From Caldilineaceae bacterium bin34 (GTDB lineage: Bacteria > Chloroflexota > Anaerolineae > Caldilineales > Caldilineaceae): a stretch of DNA of 51,602 bases. Every line of letters begins with the position of its first letter. Position 1 is the first letter of the stretch. The position numbers were made by a program, and so were the translations under genes. The notes beneath the pieces are model-generated. The model made no database searches. It had not been told where the DNA came from and saw only the letters and a program-made list of their open reading frames with translations. The stretch covers positions 1 to 51,602 of the forward strand of contig MPMO01000032.1 in assembly GCA_002238555.1 (NCBI GenBank), given 5' to 3'. Shown here piece after piece: positions 41,908 through 51,292 of this stretch.

Positions 41908-42726
41908 ATGGCACCAGAACGGCAAATCCTCATCATTGGAGGAGGGGCAATGGGCAGTGCCCTGCTGCGCGGCGTGCTGCAGAAGGGCCTGTACCGGCCC
42001 GACGAGATCGAAGTGGCCGAACCGGTGCCGGCCTTGCAAGCCGCGCTGGCGTCGGAGTTCGGCGTGGCCGTCGACGCCCTGGAACGCACCGGTCGCTGGT
42101 CGCACGAACTGGCCCTTGTGTGCCTGAAGCCGCAGGTGTTCGGGACCGCGATGCAACGGTTTCGCGAGGACCGATCCCTGGACATCGGCCTGTACGTGTC
42201 CATCATGGCCGGGGTTTCAATGCATGCCCTACAACTCGCCACAGGGATCGGCAACGTGATTAGGGCCATGCCCAATACACCGGCCCAGGTTCTGGCCGGC
42301 ATGACGATGTGGACGGCCACAAGCGAGGTTTCGCAAGCCCAGCGCGAATCTGCCCAGGCCATATTTGCGGCGGTTGGGGAGGAACTGTACACCGACCATG
42401 AAGCAGACTTGGACCGGGCGACGGCCATCAACGGTTCGGGCCCGGGCTACCTGTTTCTGGTGCTGGAAGCCATGATTGACGCCGGCGTCCACATTGGCCT
42501 GAGTCGGGACGCAGCCGCCAAGCTGGCCACGCAGACGTTTCTGGGCTCGGGCGAACTGGCCAAGCAACTGGCTGATATCCACCCTGCGGAACTACGCAAC
42601 CGCGTCACCTCCCCGGGCGGCACCACGGCCGCAGGGGTCCAGGAACTTGAACTGGCCGGCTTGCGAGGGGCTTTTGCGTCCGCGATCGAGTCGGCTTGGA
42701 AGCGGAGCGTGGAACTGGGCGGTTGA
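41908..42726 (+). CDS. proC: Pyrroline-5-carboxylate reductase
   Basis: This 272-residue enzyme makes proline by NAD(P)H reduction of pyrroline-5-carboxylate. The Rossmann start is ILIIGGGAMGSALLRGVL. The family signature is VIRAMPNTPAQVLAGMT. The C-terminal dimer domain has INGSGPGYLFLVLEAMIDAG, then RNRVTSPGGTTAAGVQELE. The ribosome site is weak; ATG 41908 gives the normal N-terminus two residues before the fold begins. It forms an operon with yggS and yggT. Confidence 0.95.
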   Translation: MAPERQILIIGGGAMGSALLRGVLQKGLYRPDEIEVAEPVPALQAALASEFGVAVDALERTGRWSHELALVCLKPQVFGTAMQRFREDRSLDIGLYVSIMAGVSMHALQLATGIGNVIRAMPNTPAQVLAGMTMWTATSEVSQAQRESAQAIFAAVGEELYTDHEADLDRATAINGSGPGYLFLVLEAMIDAGVHIGLSRDAAAKLATQTFLGSGELAKQLADIHPAELRNRVTSPGGTTAAGVQELELAGLRGAFASAIESAWKRSVELGG

Positions 42727-42768
42727 CCGCCGCCGCCATTCATCTTCGGCAAACCCGACACTCTCCGC

Positions 42769-43011
42769 ATGAATCTCCTGATCACCGTCCTCCAAGTCTA
42801 TTCCTTCCTGATCTTCATCAGGATCATGCTGACCTGGATTCCCAACCTGGACTACTCCCTGGCACCCGTTGCCCTGCTGTGTCGACTCACTGATCCGGTG
42901 CTCGACCTGGCGCGGCGTTATATTCCTCCCCTGGGCATGATCGACGTGTCCTCGGCGGTGGTGCTGCTGGTCCTGATGTTTGTGGTCCGGGGCCTGGCGT
43001 CCCTGCAATAA
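42769..43011 (+). CDS. yggT: YggT-family small membrane protein
   Basis: This 80-residue protein has two hydrophobic segments: LLITVLQVYSFLIFIRIMLTWI at the N-terminus and SSAVVLLVLMFVVRGLASL at the C-terminus. Between them is the family motif TDPVLDLARRYIPPLGMIDVS. YggT-like proteins are encoded beside yggS, ftsZ or proC and are linked to envelope, division or osmotic functions. It is the last gene of the pgeF-yggS-proC-yggT operon. The 238 bp that follow hold no recognisable gene or intrinsic terminator. Confidence 0.92.
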   Translation: MNLLITVLQVYSFLIFIRIMLTWIPNLDYSLAPVALLCRLTDPVLDLARRYIPPLGMIDVSSAVVLLVLMFVVRGLASLQ

Positions 43012-43249
43012 ATCAACCGCAACGGCCCGGTCCCTCCGGACGTTTGCAATCTGGCCAGCGGCCAGCTGGCTACCTTCCCGGGCTTGGCAAATTGGCGCCA
43101 AGCAACGGGCAGTGGACCGGACAACTGGTTGTCGCTCAGGCCGAGCCTCTGTAGGTGGGCTGGTTGACCCCGATCCGAAGGGGGCCGTTCGTCCGTACCT
43201 GGTTGGGACCCAAATCAACTCATCCAATCGATGTCCTTTCCGTCCGCCC

Positions 43250-45223
43250 CTATTGACCGGGACATGCGGTAGTGACCTGATGGCCGGTGCCACCATCCAC
43301 TGCTTCATGGGACAATTCAGCCATAACCGTCCAATCGGCGGCCGACACCACAATCCCGCTGGTTGGATCAAAGGCATTGGCGGCAACCGCGACCCCGTCC
43401 GCGTCGACATCGCAGGCGGCTACCGTGTAGGCGAACCTCAGCCTTGCCGTACCCGATCCGCCAACGTAGACGAGCTGGCGCTCGTCACTGCCCACGGTCA
43501 TCGTGATCGCCGGCCGGCGCGAGACGTACACCGGTTGATCGAACTCGGCCACCAGGGAAATCACCTCGGCATCCGCATATCCCTGGGAGCCCGTCGCAGG
43601 TTCCGAATCAAACCCCAAGGACGCGATGGCGGGCACGGAGTCGCCTTCCCCGCCCGGTCCGGCAACGGCCAGCGCAAACTCCCCGGACACCGCATAACCG
43701 TGGCTGTTGCGCACGGTATAGACATACTCCGCCTCGGGTTCGGCACCGGCAGGGGTTCCCGCGAGCGATCCGTTGGCCGAGTTGAAGGTCAGCCCGGACG
43801 GCAACACGACACTTGCGCAGGTTCCGTCCGCGACATCCGTTTTGAGGCACAGTTCATAGGTATGGGAACCGCAGTCGCCGGACATCCGCGGCATCGACAA
43901 GCCATCGTCGGCCACAGGGGTGCCCGCCTTCAACACCAGATTTTCCACCGGGGACAGAAACACCGGCGGCGATTGCACAGTGAAGGACACCTGTTGTGCA
44001 TTGTCCGCTTGGCCCGTCTCAAGGTAACCACCCGACCCCAATGCCTCCACCTGGGGCAGGACCTTGGCGTAATACGTTTGGTCCACTGCCAGGCCGGGAA
44101 AGCTCAAATTCGGCTGGGCCACCTCAAATACGCCAGGGCGTCCCCGGCGCTTCGGGAAGGCCTCGGCGTCCTGGGTCAACAGCACTACCCAGGACACCGA
44201 TCGTCCGAGAGCTGGTGGCGCGTCCCAAGTCAGTGAGGGGGATGCCCGGCACGCGCCGTCGCCAACCGTCACGCCGGTGACCCGCGGCACCAACGTGACA
44301 TGCAGCGTTGCGGTCCCGAACGCCCCCGGGTACCTTCCGTATTGGTAGGCCGCGTACACGTGGCTGCCGGTGCTGTCCACATCCCCGGCCTCGAACCGGA
44401 AGGGAGCATGGTAGTCGTCGTTGCCGCCGCATTCCCCGAAGGCATTGCAGACAATTCCGTCGTCGACTCCGTGGCGGGTACCGTTCACCACCCCCACGGT
44501 GGTGGTGTCGAGCCCCGGATGCGCACTGTCTCCGCTCAGAAAGACCACCGCATGCTCCGCACCGGCCGGAGACTGCCAGTGCAACTCAAGGCCGGGCAGG
44601 TCCGGTCTGCCCTGCACGGGAATCAGACAATTGTCCGAGGTGGCGATGTCGAACGTGCCGGACAGGGACACCAGGCCCGCGTCCAGAACACACCTGCGAT
44701 CCACCATGTGGTCCGCATCCGGTGCCAGCGCGGGATGGGCAAGCACAGCCGCCTCCCCGGCCTGATTTTGGATGGTACCGCCGTTGAGGACTATCGAACC
44801 CGCTTCCACTGCAGCGCCGGCCGATGTGAATTCACCCGGAGCAATCGTGTACCCGAATACAAGATGGGCACTGCCCGAACCCGACTGATAATTCGCCTGC
44901 CCAACGGTTGCGCCCAACTTCAGGTAGATGTTGGGCAAGCCTGTGACATACACCACTTGGTCGAACGCAATCGTGATCAGGATGGAATCGCCTTGCTCTC
45001 CGTACGTCCGGCCCGGCCCGGGTTGGGAGGTGAAGGCAACCGAGCCCACCACAGGGGCCGCCGCCCAGGCAGCCGTGGGAAACAGTGTGGCCAAGGCCAC
45101 CACGGCCGCCACCACCATTGCGCTCCATTTGAGACCTGTCGGCAAGGCCTTGACTTCAGCGAACGGGGAGCACACCAAGCGCGCTGAACAGACGGGAACT
45201 GGGGACGCAGGGGAATGAGCCAA
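43250..45223 (-). CDS. Secreted protein with SwmB/cadherin-like repeats and a putative Ig domain
   Basis: This 657-residue exported protein is unlikely to be an enzyme. The N-terminus is long and basic, followed by a hydrophobic stretch, AMVVAAVVALATLFPTAAWA, ending in an AWA-type cleavage site. Two similar repeats flank the protein (about 60-165 and 545-640): each has YGEQGDSILITIAFDQVVYV or the equivalent, then GSGSAHLVFGYTI/GSGTARLRFAYTV, a pattern known from SwmB-type surface repeats. Between them lie a disulfide-prone region (CNAFGECGG), a fibronectin-like segment and a putative Ig module near residue 480 (LPSGLTFNSANGSLAGTPAG). The proposed start is TTG 45223 with GGAGGG nine bases upstream; the ATG just before the hydrophobic stretch is an alternative. 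It probably sits on the cell surface; function unknown. Confidence 0.75.
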   Translation of the reverse strand: MAHSPASPVPVCSARLVCSPFAEVKALPTGLKWSAMVVAAVVALATLFPTAAWAAAPVVGSVAFTSQPGPGRTYGEQGDSILITIAFDQVVYVTGLPNIYLKLGATVGQANYQSGSGSAHLVFGYTIAPGEFTSAGAAVEAGSIVLNGGTIQNQAGEAAVLAHPALAPDADHMVDRRCVLDAGLVSLSGTFDIATSDNCLIPVQGRPDLPGLELHWQSPAGAEHAVVFLSGDSAHPGLDTTTVGVVNGTRHGVDDGIVCNAFGECGGNDDYHAPFRFEAGDVDSTGSHVYAAYQYGRYPGAFGTATLHVTLVPRVTGVTVGDGACRASPSLTWDAPPALGRSVSWVVLLTQDAEAFPKRRGRPGVFEVAQPNLSFPGLAVDQTYYAKVLPQVEALGSGGYLETGQADNAQQVSFTVQSPPVFLSPVENLVLKAGTPVADDGLSMPRMSGDCGSHTYELCLKTDVADGTCASVVLPSGLTFNSANGSLAGTPAGAEPEAEYVYTVRNSHGYAVSGEFALAVAGPGGEGDSVPAIASLGFDSEPATGSQGYADAEVISLVAEFDQPVYVSRRPAITMTVGSDERQLVYVGGSGTARLRFAYTVAACDVDADGVAVAANAFDPTSGIVVSAADWTVMAELSHEAVDGGTGHQVTTACPGQ

Positions 45224-45279
45224 GGCGAAGGACCCTCCGGAAGGAGTGCTGGATGCGACGTGTGTTTGGCGTACCGAAT

Positions 45280-45308
45280 ATTGTAGAGGTTGGCCGCCGT
45301 AGCCAACC
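45280..45308 (-). promoter_or_regulatory. Candidate promoter with inverted repeat for the secreted protein gene
   Basis: On the minus strand a TACAAT -10 element (45285-45280) lies 57 bp upstream of the TTG start. The perfect inverted repeat GGTTGGC/GCCAACC (45288-45294 with 45302-45308) sits immediately upstream and covers the -35 position, where TTGGCT is the only candidate (15-bp spacing). A regulator bound there would block the promoter. Confidence 0.45.
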
Positions 45309-45404
45309 GGCTCTCACCCCACTACCGGTACCCATGCGCAAGCCTGCAGTCCGTCGACCGGTTCTGCCTGGAAACGTCGCACGTCTCGCGGCGCGGGGAA
45401 TCCG

Positions 45405-46211
45405 TTGCCTATACTCCTACCTGCTATCGGGCTGGCGGACAGGCTCGAGCCCATCGACAGTTCAGTACCTCGCGGCCACGTGTTCAGATTGTTGAAGTGG
45501 GGATTCCAACTCCTCATTCTGTTCATCGTCGTGTCCTTTGCCGGACGCGGCTATGCGGCCCTGGCGGCTCGCAGCCAGGGGTTGCTCCCTTCCGATCCCG
45601 TTGCCTCGATGTTCCCCGAACCGCAGGTGGACCAGTTGCGCTTGCGCGGTGTCAACCGCGACACCGTCCAGCCGGGCAGGAACCTGCCCGGCACCGACCT
45701 GATCCTGGTGGAAATCCGGGAATCCGATGCCGTGTTCGCCAAACCCGGAGGCGAAACGGCCGTCCGTCGATTCGGAGACTCCGTGAAGTTCGACGGACCT
45801 TGGGCCAACGTCTCCGGCACGGACTACAACGTGTCCGGCCGGATCATCCGCGTCAACCCCGGCGACGTGCACGTGGTGTCGGTGTACTCGATCACCATCT
45901 CCGACACCGCACCTGCACGCGCCCCCCTTGCCATGACGCCCGGCACGCCGTACACGCTGGTGCTGCGGGCCCGCACGGATGCGCCCATCCGAGGCACCAC
46001 CCTCCACTACCGCGGCCGTACCGACAACGGCGATGCCCGGGTCGATGGACTGGATGGCGACAGTTGGGGGCAGTTTTCCGCCATGGACAGCATTCGATGG
46101 TCGGGCCTCCTTAGGGAAGACCTGGCGGTCAGTTACAATATGCGCATCCTGTTCTATACCGATACAGATATCTACCTGGGGGGCACTGTCCAACTAACCC
46201 ACCTTCCCTAG
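45405..46211 (+). CDS. Single-pass membrane protein, unknown function
   Basis: I do not recognise the family. The protein has up to 268 residues. One membrane segment (WGFQLLILFIVVSFAG, about residues 31-46) is followed by an extracytoplasmic domain of about 210 residues predicted to be mostly beta strand (ISDTAPARAP, TPYTLVLRARTDAPIRGTTL, NMRILFYTDTDIYLGGTV). Asp, Gly and Thr are frequent and there is no Cys, suggesting an exported beta-sandwich. The TTG at 45405 has GGGGAA upstream; a GTG at 45480, immediately before the hydrophobic segment, is an alternative start. It is 43 bp upstream of another membrane-anchored protein and diverges from the secreted repeat protein, so the three may form a surface module. 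Confidence 0.65.
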   Translation: MPILLPAIGLADRLEPIDSSVPRGHVFRLLKWGFQLLILFIVVSFAGRGYAALAARSQGLLPSDPVASMFPEPQVDQLRLRGVNRDTVQPGRNLPGTDLILVEIRESDAVFAKPGGETAVRRFGDSVKFDGPWANVSGTDYNVSGRIIRVNPGDVHVVSVYSITISDTAPARAPLAMTPGTPYTLVLRARTDAPIRGTTLHYRGRTDNGDARVDGLDGDSWGQFSAMDSIRWSGLLREDLAVSYNMRILFYTDTDIYLGGTVQLTHLP

Positions 46212-46254
46212 ACATACACACAACCTGCTCTCTTCTTCGACCGAGGCTGCTCCC

Positions 46255-47307
46255 ATGACCACCATCAACACTGCCCTCGACGCAAACGTCAAAGCACGAG
46301 AACTGACAGGAACTGCCGCCGCGCCCATAGCCGCGCGCCCCCTGCCGGCGGTCATTTCCTCCGACTACTACAACCTGACCGAGGCCGACGGGTGGCCTGT
46401 GGCCGGCCTTCTGGTATTGCTGGATCGCCAGCACACGCCCGTTAGGGCCGAGGTCCACCTGTACGACAACACCATGGGCCGGCGTCAGGATGCCGCCCTC
46501 CAGATCGCCTATCGCGTTCTGGAGGAGCAATATCGGGCACCCTCGGAAGAATCCGCGCGTCTCCCGGTGCGCATCATGCGCACGCGCCAGCAGTTGGACA
46601 CGGTGGGCGTGCGGCTGGACATCGGCGAACCGCTGCAGGATTCGCGTTTCGGCGCGGCGGGGATTGGGGGATGGAACAACGCGAGGACGCTGCTGGCCTT
46701 GTTGGTGGCGCTGCTGCTCATTGGCGCGGTAGTCGGGGCTTTCGCCCTGAGGCAACGCTCCCCGGTCTCATCCGCACCGGCCGATGCGGACACCGCCGTG
46801 CCCGCCCAATCCGATGCCATGTCCGATCTGCTCCCGGCCGGAGCACCGCCCGTACCTGTTGACGAAACCTCCATGGCTGCCGACACCGTTGGCGCGTCGC
46901 CGGCGCCCGGTGTTGCGGCAACAAGCCAGGAAGCCACCGAATCCATGCCGCCGGCAGCCGTCTCGGCAGCGGCCGTGGAATGGCCTTCGCTGAAAGATTA
47001 TGTCAATCCCTACCCGGCTCAGACCAACGATCTGCCACCCAGCACCGTAGCCTACCCGTTCACGTTGCTGGACCGGGCCGAGGTTGTGGCTGGGCACCTG
47101 GCATTCCAGACGGAACCCAATCCCGATACGGCGTTTTCGTTCGCCTGGAAGGAAGCGGGCACGCAAGTCACCATCGTGGGCGGCCCCGTGCGACTGGAAG
47201 GTGACTCCGGAACCATCGAATGGTGGTTTGTAGCCGCGGACGACGGCACCGAGGGTTGGATGGCCTCCAACGGCAGCACGCAACGGTATCTCGACCCGGT
47301 CGAATGA
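46255..47307 (+). CDS. Membrane-anchored protein with C-terminal SH3-like domain, unknown function
   Basis: The family is not recognised. The 350 residues have four parts. A cytoplasmic-side N-terminal domain (about 1-140) contains SSDYYNLTEADGWPVAGLLV and EVHLYDNTMGRRQDAALQIA. One membrane segment covers about 146-166 (LLALLVALLLIGAVVGAFAL). A Pro/Ala/Ser-rich linker spans about 170-240. The C-terminal domain ends AGTQVTIVGGPVRLEGDSGT and EWWFVAADDGTEGWM, which resembles bacterial SH3 folds that bind cell wall. The topology suggests a wall-contacting anchored protein with a cytoplasmic sensing or partner domain. It probably shares a transcript with the upstream gene (43-bp gap). Downstream is a strong hairpin shared with the convergent thi operon. 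Confidence 0.7.
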   Translation: MTTINTALDANVKARELTGTAAAPIAARPLPAVISSDYYNLTEADGWPVAGLLVLLDRQHTPVRAEVHLYDNTMGRRQDAALQIAYRVLEEQYRAPSEESARLPVRIMRTRQQLDTVGVRLDIGEPLQDSRFGAAGIGGWNNARTLLALLVALLLIGAVVGAFALRQRSPVSSAPADADTAVPAQSDAMSDLLPAGAPPVPVDETSMAADTVGASPAPGVAATSQEATESMPPAAVSAAAVEWPSLKDYVNPYPAQTNDLPPSTVAYPFTLLDRAEVVAGHLAFQTEPNPDTAFSFAWKEAGTQVTIVGGPVRLEGDSGTIEWWFVAADDGTEGWMASNGSTQRYLDPVE

Positions 47308-47314
47308 ACCGTCC

Positions 47315-47339
47315 GGCGGACCGGTGACGCCGGTCCGCC
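47315..47339. terminator. Bidirectional hairpin between convergent genes
   Basis: GGCGGACCGG pairs perfectly with CCGGTCCGCC around a five-base loop. It fills most of the 36-bp gap between the plus-strand membrane protein and the minus-strand thiQ stop, where a shared terminator is expected. There is no T-tract, so it may be a weak or factor-assisted terminator. Confidence 0.65.
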
Positions 47340-47343
47340 AACA

Positions 47344-48441
47344 TCATTCGGTCAGCCAGGCGACACAGTTCGCGTCCAGGGTCCACGGACCCGCTGCCGA
47401 ACCGGCGACGGATGCCTCCAGGTCCGTCTGCAGTTCGCGGCTGATCCCCGTCCGTGCCAGATCGAGCCGAATGGTTGTGCCTTCCAAATCGGGCTGGCTC
47501 AGGGCCAGTTCCACCTGAACCTCGTTGACTTTCGGCCGTAGCGCGGCGACCTTGCCCCTGCACCGCAATCCCTGCCCGCCATCACGGTGACCGGTCCGCA
47601 ACTCCGTTTGTGGCCGAATGAGCAGATGCGTGGTCCCGATGCCGAACCGATCCAGACCCGAGTCTGCCGAGGATATCGCCCACTCCCTGAGCCGCCGTCC
47701 CACGGATGTGTCCAGGGCAAAGATGTTGCCCATGCCCAGATAGCGTGCACATGCCACCGTGACCGGGTTCGCCACGAGTGCGGATGGAGCATCGATCCGG
47801 TTCACACGCCCATCATGCAAGAAAGCGACGCGGTCGCCCATGAAATAGGCTTCCTCCAGGTCATGGGTTACGTAGACGGCCGTTATGGACTGTGCCTCCA
47901 GAACACTTCGAAGCTCGGCCACAAGATCCCCGCGCAGCCGCTGATCCACGGACGACAGCGGTTCATCCAGCAACAGGAGATCGGGTGCCGGTGCCAAGCT
48001 GCGCGCCAGGGCAACCCGCTGGCTTTCCCCACCGCTCAATCCACGAACCGGCCGTTCCTCGTACCCGGCCAAGTCCACCAGTTCCAACATCTCGTGTACG
48101 CGACGGCCCCGTTGACGGGCCGGCCATTTCAGCATGCGCAGGCCGTACTCCACATTGCGCCTTACGGACAGGTGCGGAAACAGCACATGGTCCTGAAAAA
48201 CGTACCCGATGCGGCGGGCATGAACCGGAATGCCATCCTGATCCCTGCCTCCCAGTCGCACGCGGCCGGATTCGGCCTGCATCAAACCCGCCAGGATGTG
48301 CAGGACCGTGGTCTTGCCGCAGCCGCTGGCACCCAATAGGCACAGGATCTCGCCGCGCTCCTGCGTAAAACCCAGGCCCCGCAGCACGGCTCCCGTGCCG
48401 CCAAATGATTTCCAAAGGTCTTGCACCTCCAAATAGGCCAC
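47344..48441 (-). CDS. thiQ: Thiamine-type ABC transporter ATP-binding protein
   Basis: This 365-residue ATPase powers the ThiBPQ importer. Walker A is LLGASGCGKTTVLHI, the Q-loop is YVFQDHVLFPHLSV, the ABC signature is VRGLSGGESQRVALARSL, Walker B is LLLLDEPLSSVDQ and the switch His is VYVTHDLEEAYF. A C-terminal extension of about 130 residues after residue 235 resembles the TOBE-type regulatory domain of the iron/thiamine/polyamine group, longer than E. coli ThiQ (about 230). The start is GTG 48441, two bases after the thiP stop, with GGGAG upstream, so it is translationally coupled. Specificity for thiamine or a precursor is inferred from the TPP riboswitch at the head of the operon. Confidence 0.88.
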   Translation of the reverse strand: MAYLEVQDLWKSFGGTGAVLRGLGFTQERGEILCLLGASGCGKTTVLHILAGLMQAESGRVRLGGRDQDGIPVHARRIGYVFQDHVLFPHLSVRRNVEYGLRMLKWPARQRGRRVHEMLELVDLAGYEERPVRGLSGGESQRVALARSLAPAPDLLLLDEPLSSVDQRLRGDLVAELRSVLEAQSITAVYVTHDLEEAYFMGDRVAFLHDGRVNRIDAPSALVANPVTVACARYLGMGNIFALDTSVGRRLREWAISSADSGLDRFGIGTTHLLIRPQTELRTGHRDGGQGLRCRGKVAALRPKVNEVQVELALSQPDLEGTTIRLDLARTGISRELQTDLEASVAGSAAGPWTLDANCVAWLTE

Positions 48442-48443
48442 CG

Positions 48444-50096
48444 TCAGAACTCCCGGATGGCAACCGGCAGTCGGTCAAGCGCGAACATGGAAGCGCCGGT
48501 CACAGCCATGAGTACGACGCTCAAGGCCTGAGCCTGGCCCAGATTGGCCAGGCCCGGGCGGCCCAACAAGCCGAAAATCATCAACGGCATCGTCGGATGC
48601 TCCGGCCTGGCAATCAACAAGGCGGCGCCAAATTCACCCATCGACACTGCGAAGGCAAACACCGATGCAACGGCGCAGGCAGGCAGGAGCAGGGGCAGTT
48701 CCACCCGCCACCATGTCTGTCTGGATGTAGCCCCAAGCACAGCACTGGCTTGTCGCAGGCCCGGCTGAAGCCGGCGGAGGGCCGGCAGGATCACGCGCAA
48801 CACGAACGGAGATGCAATAAGGGCATGGGCCGCCGGAACCAGCAGTGACGATGTCCGCAAGGGTCCCATGGAAATGATGTAACCCAGGCCCAGGGTCACG
48901 GCCGACGTGCCCAGCGGCAACAGGAACACGGGATCCAGCCATCGGCCGGCCCGGCCCGGCATCAGGAACAGGGTGTAGGCCATGCCGGTTCCCAGCACCA
49001 GGCTGACAACCATGGTCGCCAAGGCGTTGCGGACGGAGTTGCCAACCGCCTCCACGGGCGACGCGAGAAAAGCGCTGTCGGCGCGTCCCTGCAACAGGCC
49101 GGCATAGTTCACCAGGCTCCATTCGGAGGTTCCGACCGAGAAGCTCTGGACGGTGAGGGCGGCCAACGGGGACACCAGGATCAAGGCGGCCGCCGTACCC
49201 AGGCCGTCTCTGATCCAATGGCCCCGGGTACGGGGCCCGCCGTCGGCAAGCCGCTCCGTCGACTCGACCTGCTGGGGCACCGCGTGCCGCCGCTGCAGCC
49301 GCGTGTACAACGACATGGCCGTGAACGTAACGGCCAGCTGAACCAGGGCCAGAACAGCCGCAGCCGGCAAGTTGAAGTAACTGACGGCCTGTCTGTATAT
49401 CGCGACTTCAAGCGTACTGAAGCGCAGACCGCCCAGGATGAGGACCACACCAAAGCTGCTGAAGCAGAAGAGAAACACCAGCAGGCCCGACGAAACCACC
49501 GCGGGCAGGACCAACGGGGCCTCCACCGTGACCAGCGTGCGCCAGGCCGTGGCGCCAAGGGTACCGGCTGCAGCGGCCAGCCTGCGGTCCTGCTGACTCC
49601 AAAAACCGGAGACAACCCGGACCACAACACTCGTGTTGTAGAACACGTGGGCCAGGATGATAATGCCGAAGGTGTGCATCAACTGGATGGGAGGCGCCGA
49701 CAGGTCGAACCAGCCCATCAACCAACGATTCAGCAACCCGGAAGGCCCCATCAGGGCCACGAAGGCGCTGGCCGTGACCACCACCGGCATCACAAAGGGA
49801 ACCGTCAGCAGGAGCCGGGCAACGGACCGCAGGCGCGAACCGTGATCGCGCAGCCACCAGGCCAGCGGCAAACCCGCCACCAGCGACGCGGCGGTCGATA
49901 CGAGTGCCTGCCAGGTGGTGAAGCCGAGCACTGCTGCAAGGCTCCGCCAATCCGGCAGGACCGCCTGACCTCCGCCAACCAGCCTGTCCGGCCCCAGGGC
50001 CGTGACCAGAATGCGGACCAACGGCAGGAAATAGAATGCTCCCAAAAAGATGAACGGCGGCAGGGCCCACACGAGGACCCGAAGCCGCCCGTTCAT
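48444..50096 (-). CDS. thiP: Thiamine-type ABC transporter permease (two fused domains)
   Basis: This 550-residue inner-membrane permease is made of two homologous halves, as in ThiP and FbpB. Each half has about six hydrophobic segments and an EAA-like loop: AAAAGTLGATAWRTLVTVEAPL in the first and QASAVLGATSRQTWWRVELP in the second. The N-terminus PPFIFLGAFYFLPLVRILVTAL is typical. The gene starts at ATG 50096, 36 bp after thiB, and is followed almost without a gap by thiQ. The riboswitch upstream of thiB argues for thiamine or a pyrimidine precursor rather than iron, which related permeases carry. Confidence 0.9.
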   Translation of the reverse strand: MNGRLRVLVWALPPFIFLGAFYFLPLVRILVTALGPDRLVGGGQAVLPDWRSLAAVLGFTTWQALVSTAASLVAGLPLAWWLRDHGSRLRSVARLLLTVPFVMPVVVTASAFVALMGPSGLLNRWLMGWFDLSAPPIQLMHTFGIIILAHVFYNTSVVVRVVSGFWSQQDRRLAAAAGTLGATAWRTLVTVEAPLVLPAVVSSGLLVFLFCFSSFGVVLILGGLRFSTLEVAIYRQAVSYFNLPAAAVLALVQLAVTFTAMSLYTRLQRRHAVPQQVESTERLADGGPRTRGHWIRDGLGTAAALILVSPLAALTVQSFSVGTSEWSLVNYAGLLQGRADSAFLASPVEAVGNSVRNALATMVVSLVLGTGMAYTLFLMPGRAGRWLDPVFLLPLGTSAVTLGLGYIISMGPLRTSSLLVPAAHALIASPFVLRVILPALRRLQPGLRQASAVLGATSRQTWWRVELPLLLPACAVASVFAFAVSMGEFGAALLIARPEHPTMPLMIFGLLGRPGLANLGQAQALSVVLMAVTGASMFALDRLPVAIREF

Positions 50097-50132
50097 CGAA
50101 CTTCGCTGCGTAATTGGATCAGCTGATTTATG

Positions 50133-51227
50133 TCAATTCAACATCACGGAGGTCCACTCCTCGATCCATCGGCGACGGTTGGTGTCGATGTCCTCCGGAG
50201 CCATGGGAGCCGGATCGGCCGGCACTTCGGCAAACTGCTCAAACAGATCGGGCAAACCGGCAGCCTGATTGACGGGGTAGACAAACATGTTCAGGGGGAT
50301 GTCCTCCTGAAACCGAACATCCAGCATGAAGTCCACAAACGCCTTGGCCAAGTCAGGGTGCCGGGTGCCTTGGAGGACTCCGACAAATTCAATCTGGCGG
50401 AACGTGGCCAACGGTAGGTTGAGGTTGATGCTTGCGGGTTCGGTGCGGCCGTCGGAGGCGTACAACACGTCCGCCGGGGGACTGGTCGAGTAACTGACCA
50501 CCAGGGGTCGAGACCCGGCTCCGCCCGAACCCACGGTGAAGTGATCAAAGTAGGCTTCGCTCCAGCCCCCAGTGACCAAAACATCGTTCGCGAGCAGGCC
50601 GGACCAGAAATCCAGCCACGCCGGTTCGCCGAAATAGCTGACCGTGGCCAGCAGAAACGCCAGACCTGGGGAGGAGGTGGCCGGGTTCTGCACCACCAGC
50701 AGGCCTGCGTATGCGGGCTTGGTCAAATCTTCGAGGCGTTCCGGCAGCGGAAGCCCCCGGTCGGCAAACCAAGCCTTGTCGGCATTCAGGTTGATATAGC
50801 CGAAGTCGACCGGCAGCAACCCGAATTCCGGATCCAGTTTCAGTTCATCCGCGATGCCGTCCAGCAGGGATGACGCGTGCGGGATGAAGAGGTCGTTTGC
50901 CAGGGCCCGACTCAGGAACGTGTTGTCCACGCCGAAGACCACATCGGCCAACGGAGCATCCTTGCTCAGAATCAGCTTGTTGAGCGTCTCGCCGGCGTCC
51001 CCGAGGGCCAGGTAGACAACATCCGCATTGTTGGCCTCCTCGAACTCGGTCAGCACATCCTCCGAAATGTTGAAGGAATCGTGACTGGCCAGCACCAGCG
51101 AGACCGGCTCGGCGGGAGGCGGTACGATCAGCGAACTTCCGGACGGGCTGCAGGCAACGACCGCAGCCATTGCACACAACACCCCGAGCCAACGCAGGCC
51201 GGTGGTGAAAGGGTTGTGGGTGTTCAT
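50133..51227 (-). CDS. thiB: Thiamine-type periplasmic-binding lipoprotein
   Basis: This 364-residue exported binding protein has a signal sequence ending in the lipobox VVACSPSG, so the Cys is probably lipid-anchored. The mature part matches the ThiB/iron-binding class: [21 protein letters not shown] at the start, [56 protein letters not shown] and [16 protein letters not shown]. The length fits. The ATG at 51227 was chosen over an upstream in-frame TTG because the signal peptide then begins normally. It is the first gene of the operon, 23 bp downstream of the riboswitch terminator. Confidence 0.92.
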   Translation of the reverse strand: MNTHNPFTTGLRWLGVLCAMAAVVACSPSGSSLIVPPPAEPVSLVLASHDSFNISEDVLTEFEEANNADVVYLALGDAGETLNKLILSKDAPLADVVFGVDNTFLSRALANDLFIPHASSLLDGIADELKLDPEFGLLPVDFGYINLNADKAWFADRGLPLPERLEDLTKPAYAGLLVVQNPATSSPGLAFLLATVSYFGEPAWLDFWSGLLANDVLVTGGWSEAYFDHFTVGSGGAGSRPLVVSYSTSPPADVLYASDGRTEPASINLNLPLATFRQIEFVGVLQGTRHPDLAKAFVDFMLDVRFQEDIPLNMFVYPVNQAAGLPDLFEQFAEVPADPAPMAPEDIDTNRRRWIEEWTSVMLN

Positions 51228-51249
51228 GGTGGGAATTCCCCGTTGCAAA

Positions 51250-51277
51250 CAAAAAACCTGCTCCGTTCCGGGCAGGT
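51250..51277 (-). terminator. Riboswitch expression-platform terminator
   Basis: On the minus strand ACCTGC pairs with GCAGGT across a ten-base loop containing a second small stem, followed by a run of six Ts. It lies directly after the TPP aptamer and before thiB, so thiamine diphosphate binding most likely switches transcription off by premature termination. Confidence 0.85.
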
Positions 51278-51292
51278 CTGCGTTTGGCTGGA

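Noticed and set aside
43012..43249. Possible leucine-rich-repeat-like remnant after yggT
   Set aside because: One frame contains LPPDVCNLA and DNWLSLRPSLC-like strings, but there is no repeat periodicity or start. The evidence is too thin for a gene call.
47344..51227. Iron(III) or polyamine ABC transporter as an alternative to thiamine
   Set aside because: The sequence families overlap, but a complete TPP riboswitch with terminator sits directly upstream of the first gene, which makes thiamine or its precursor the better call.
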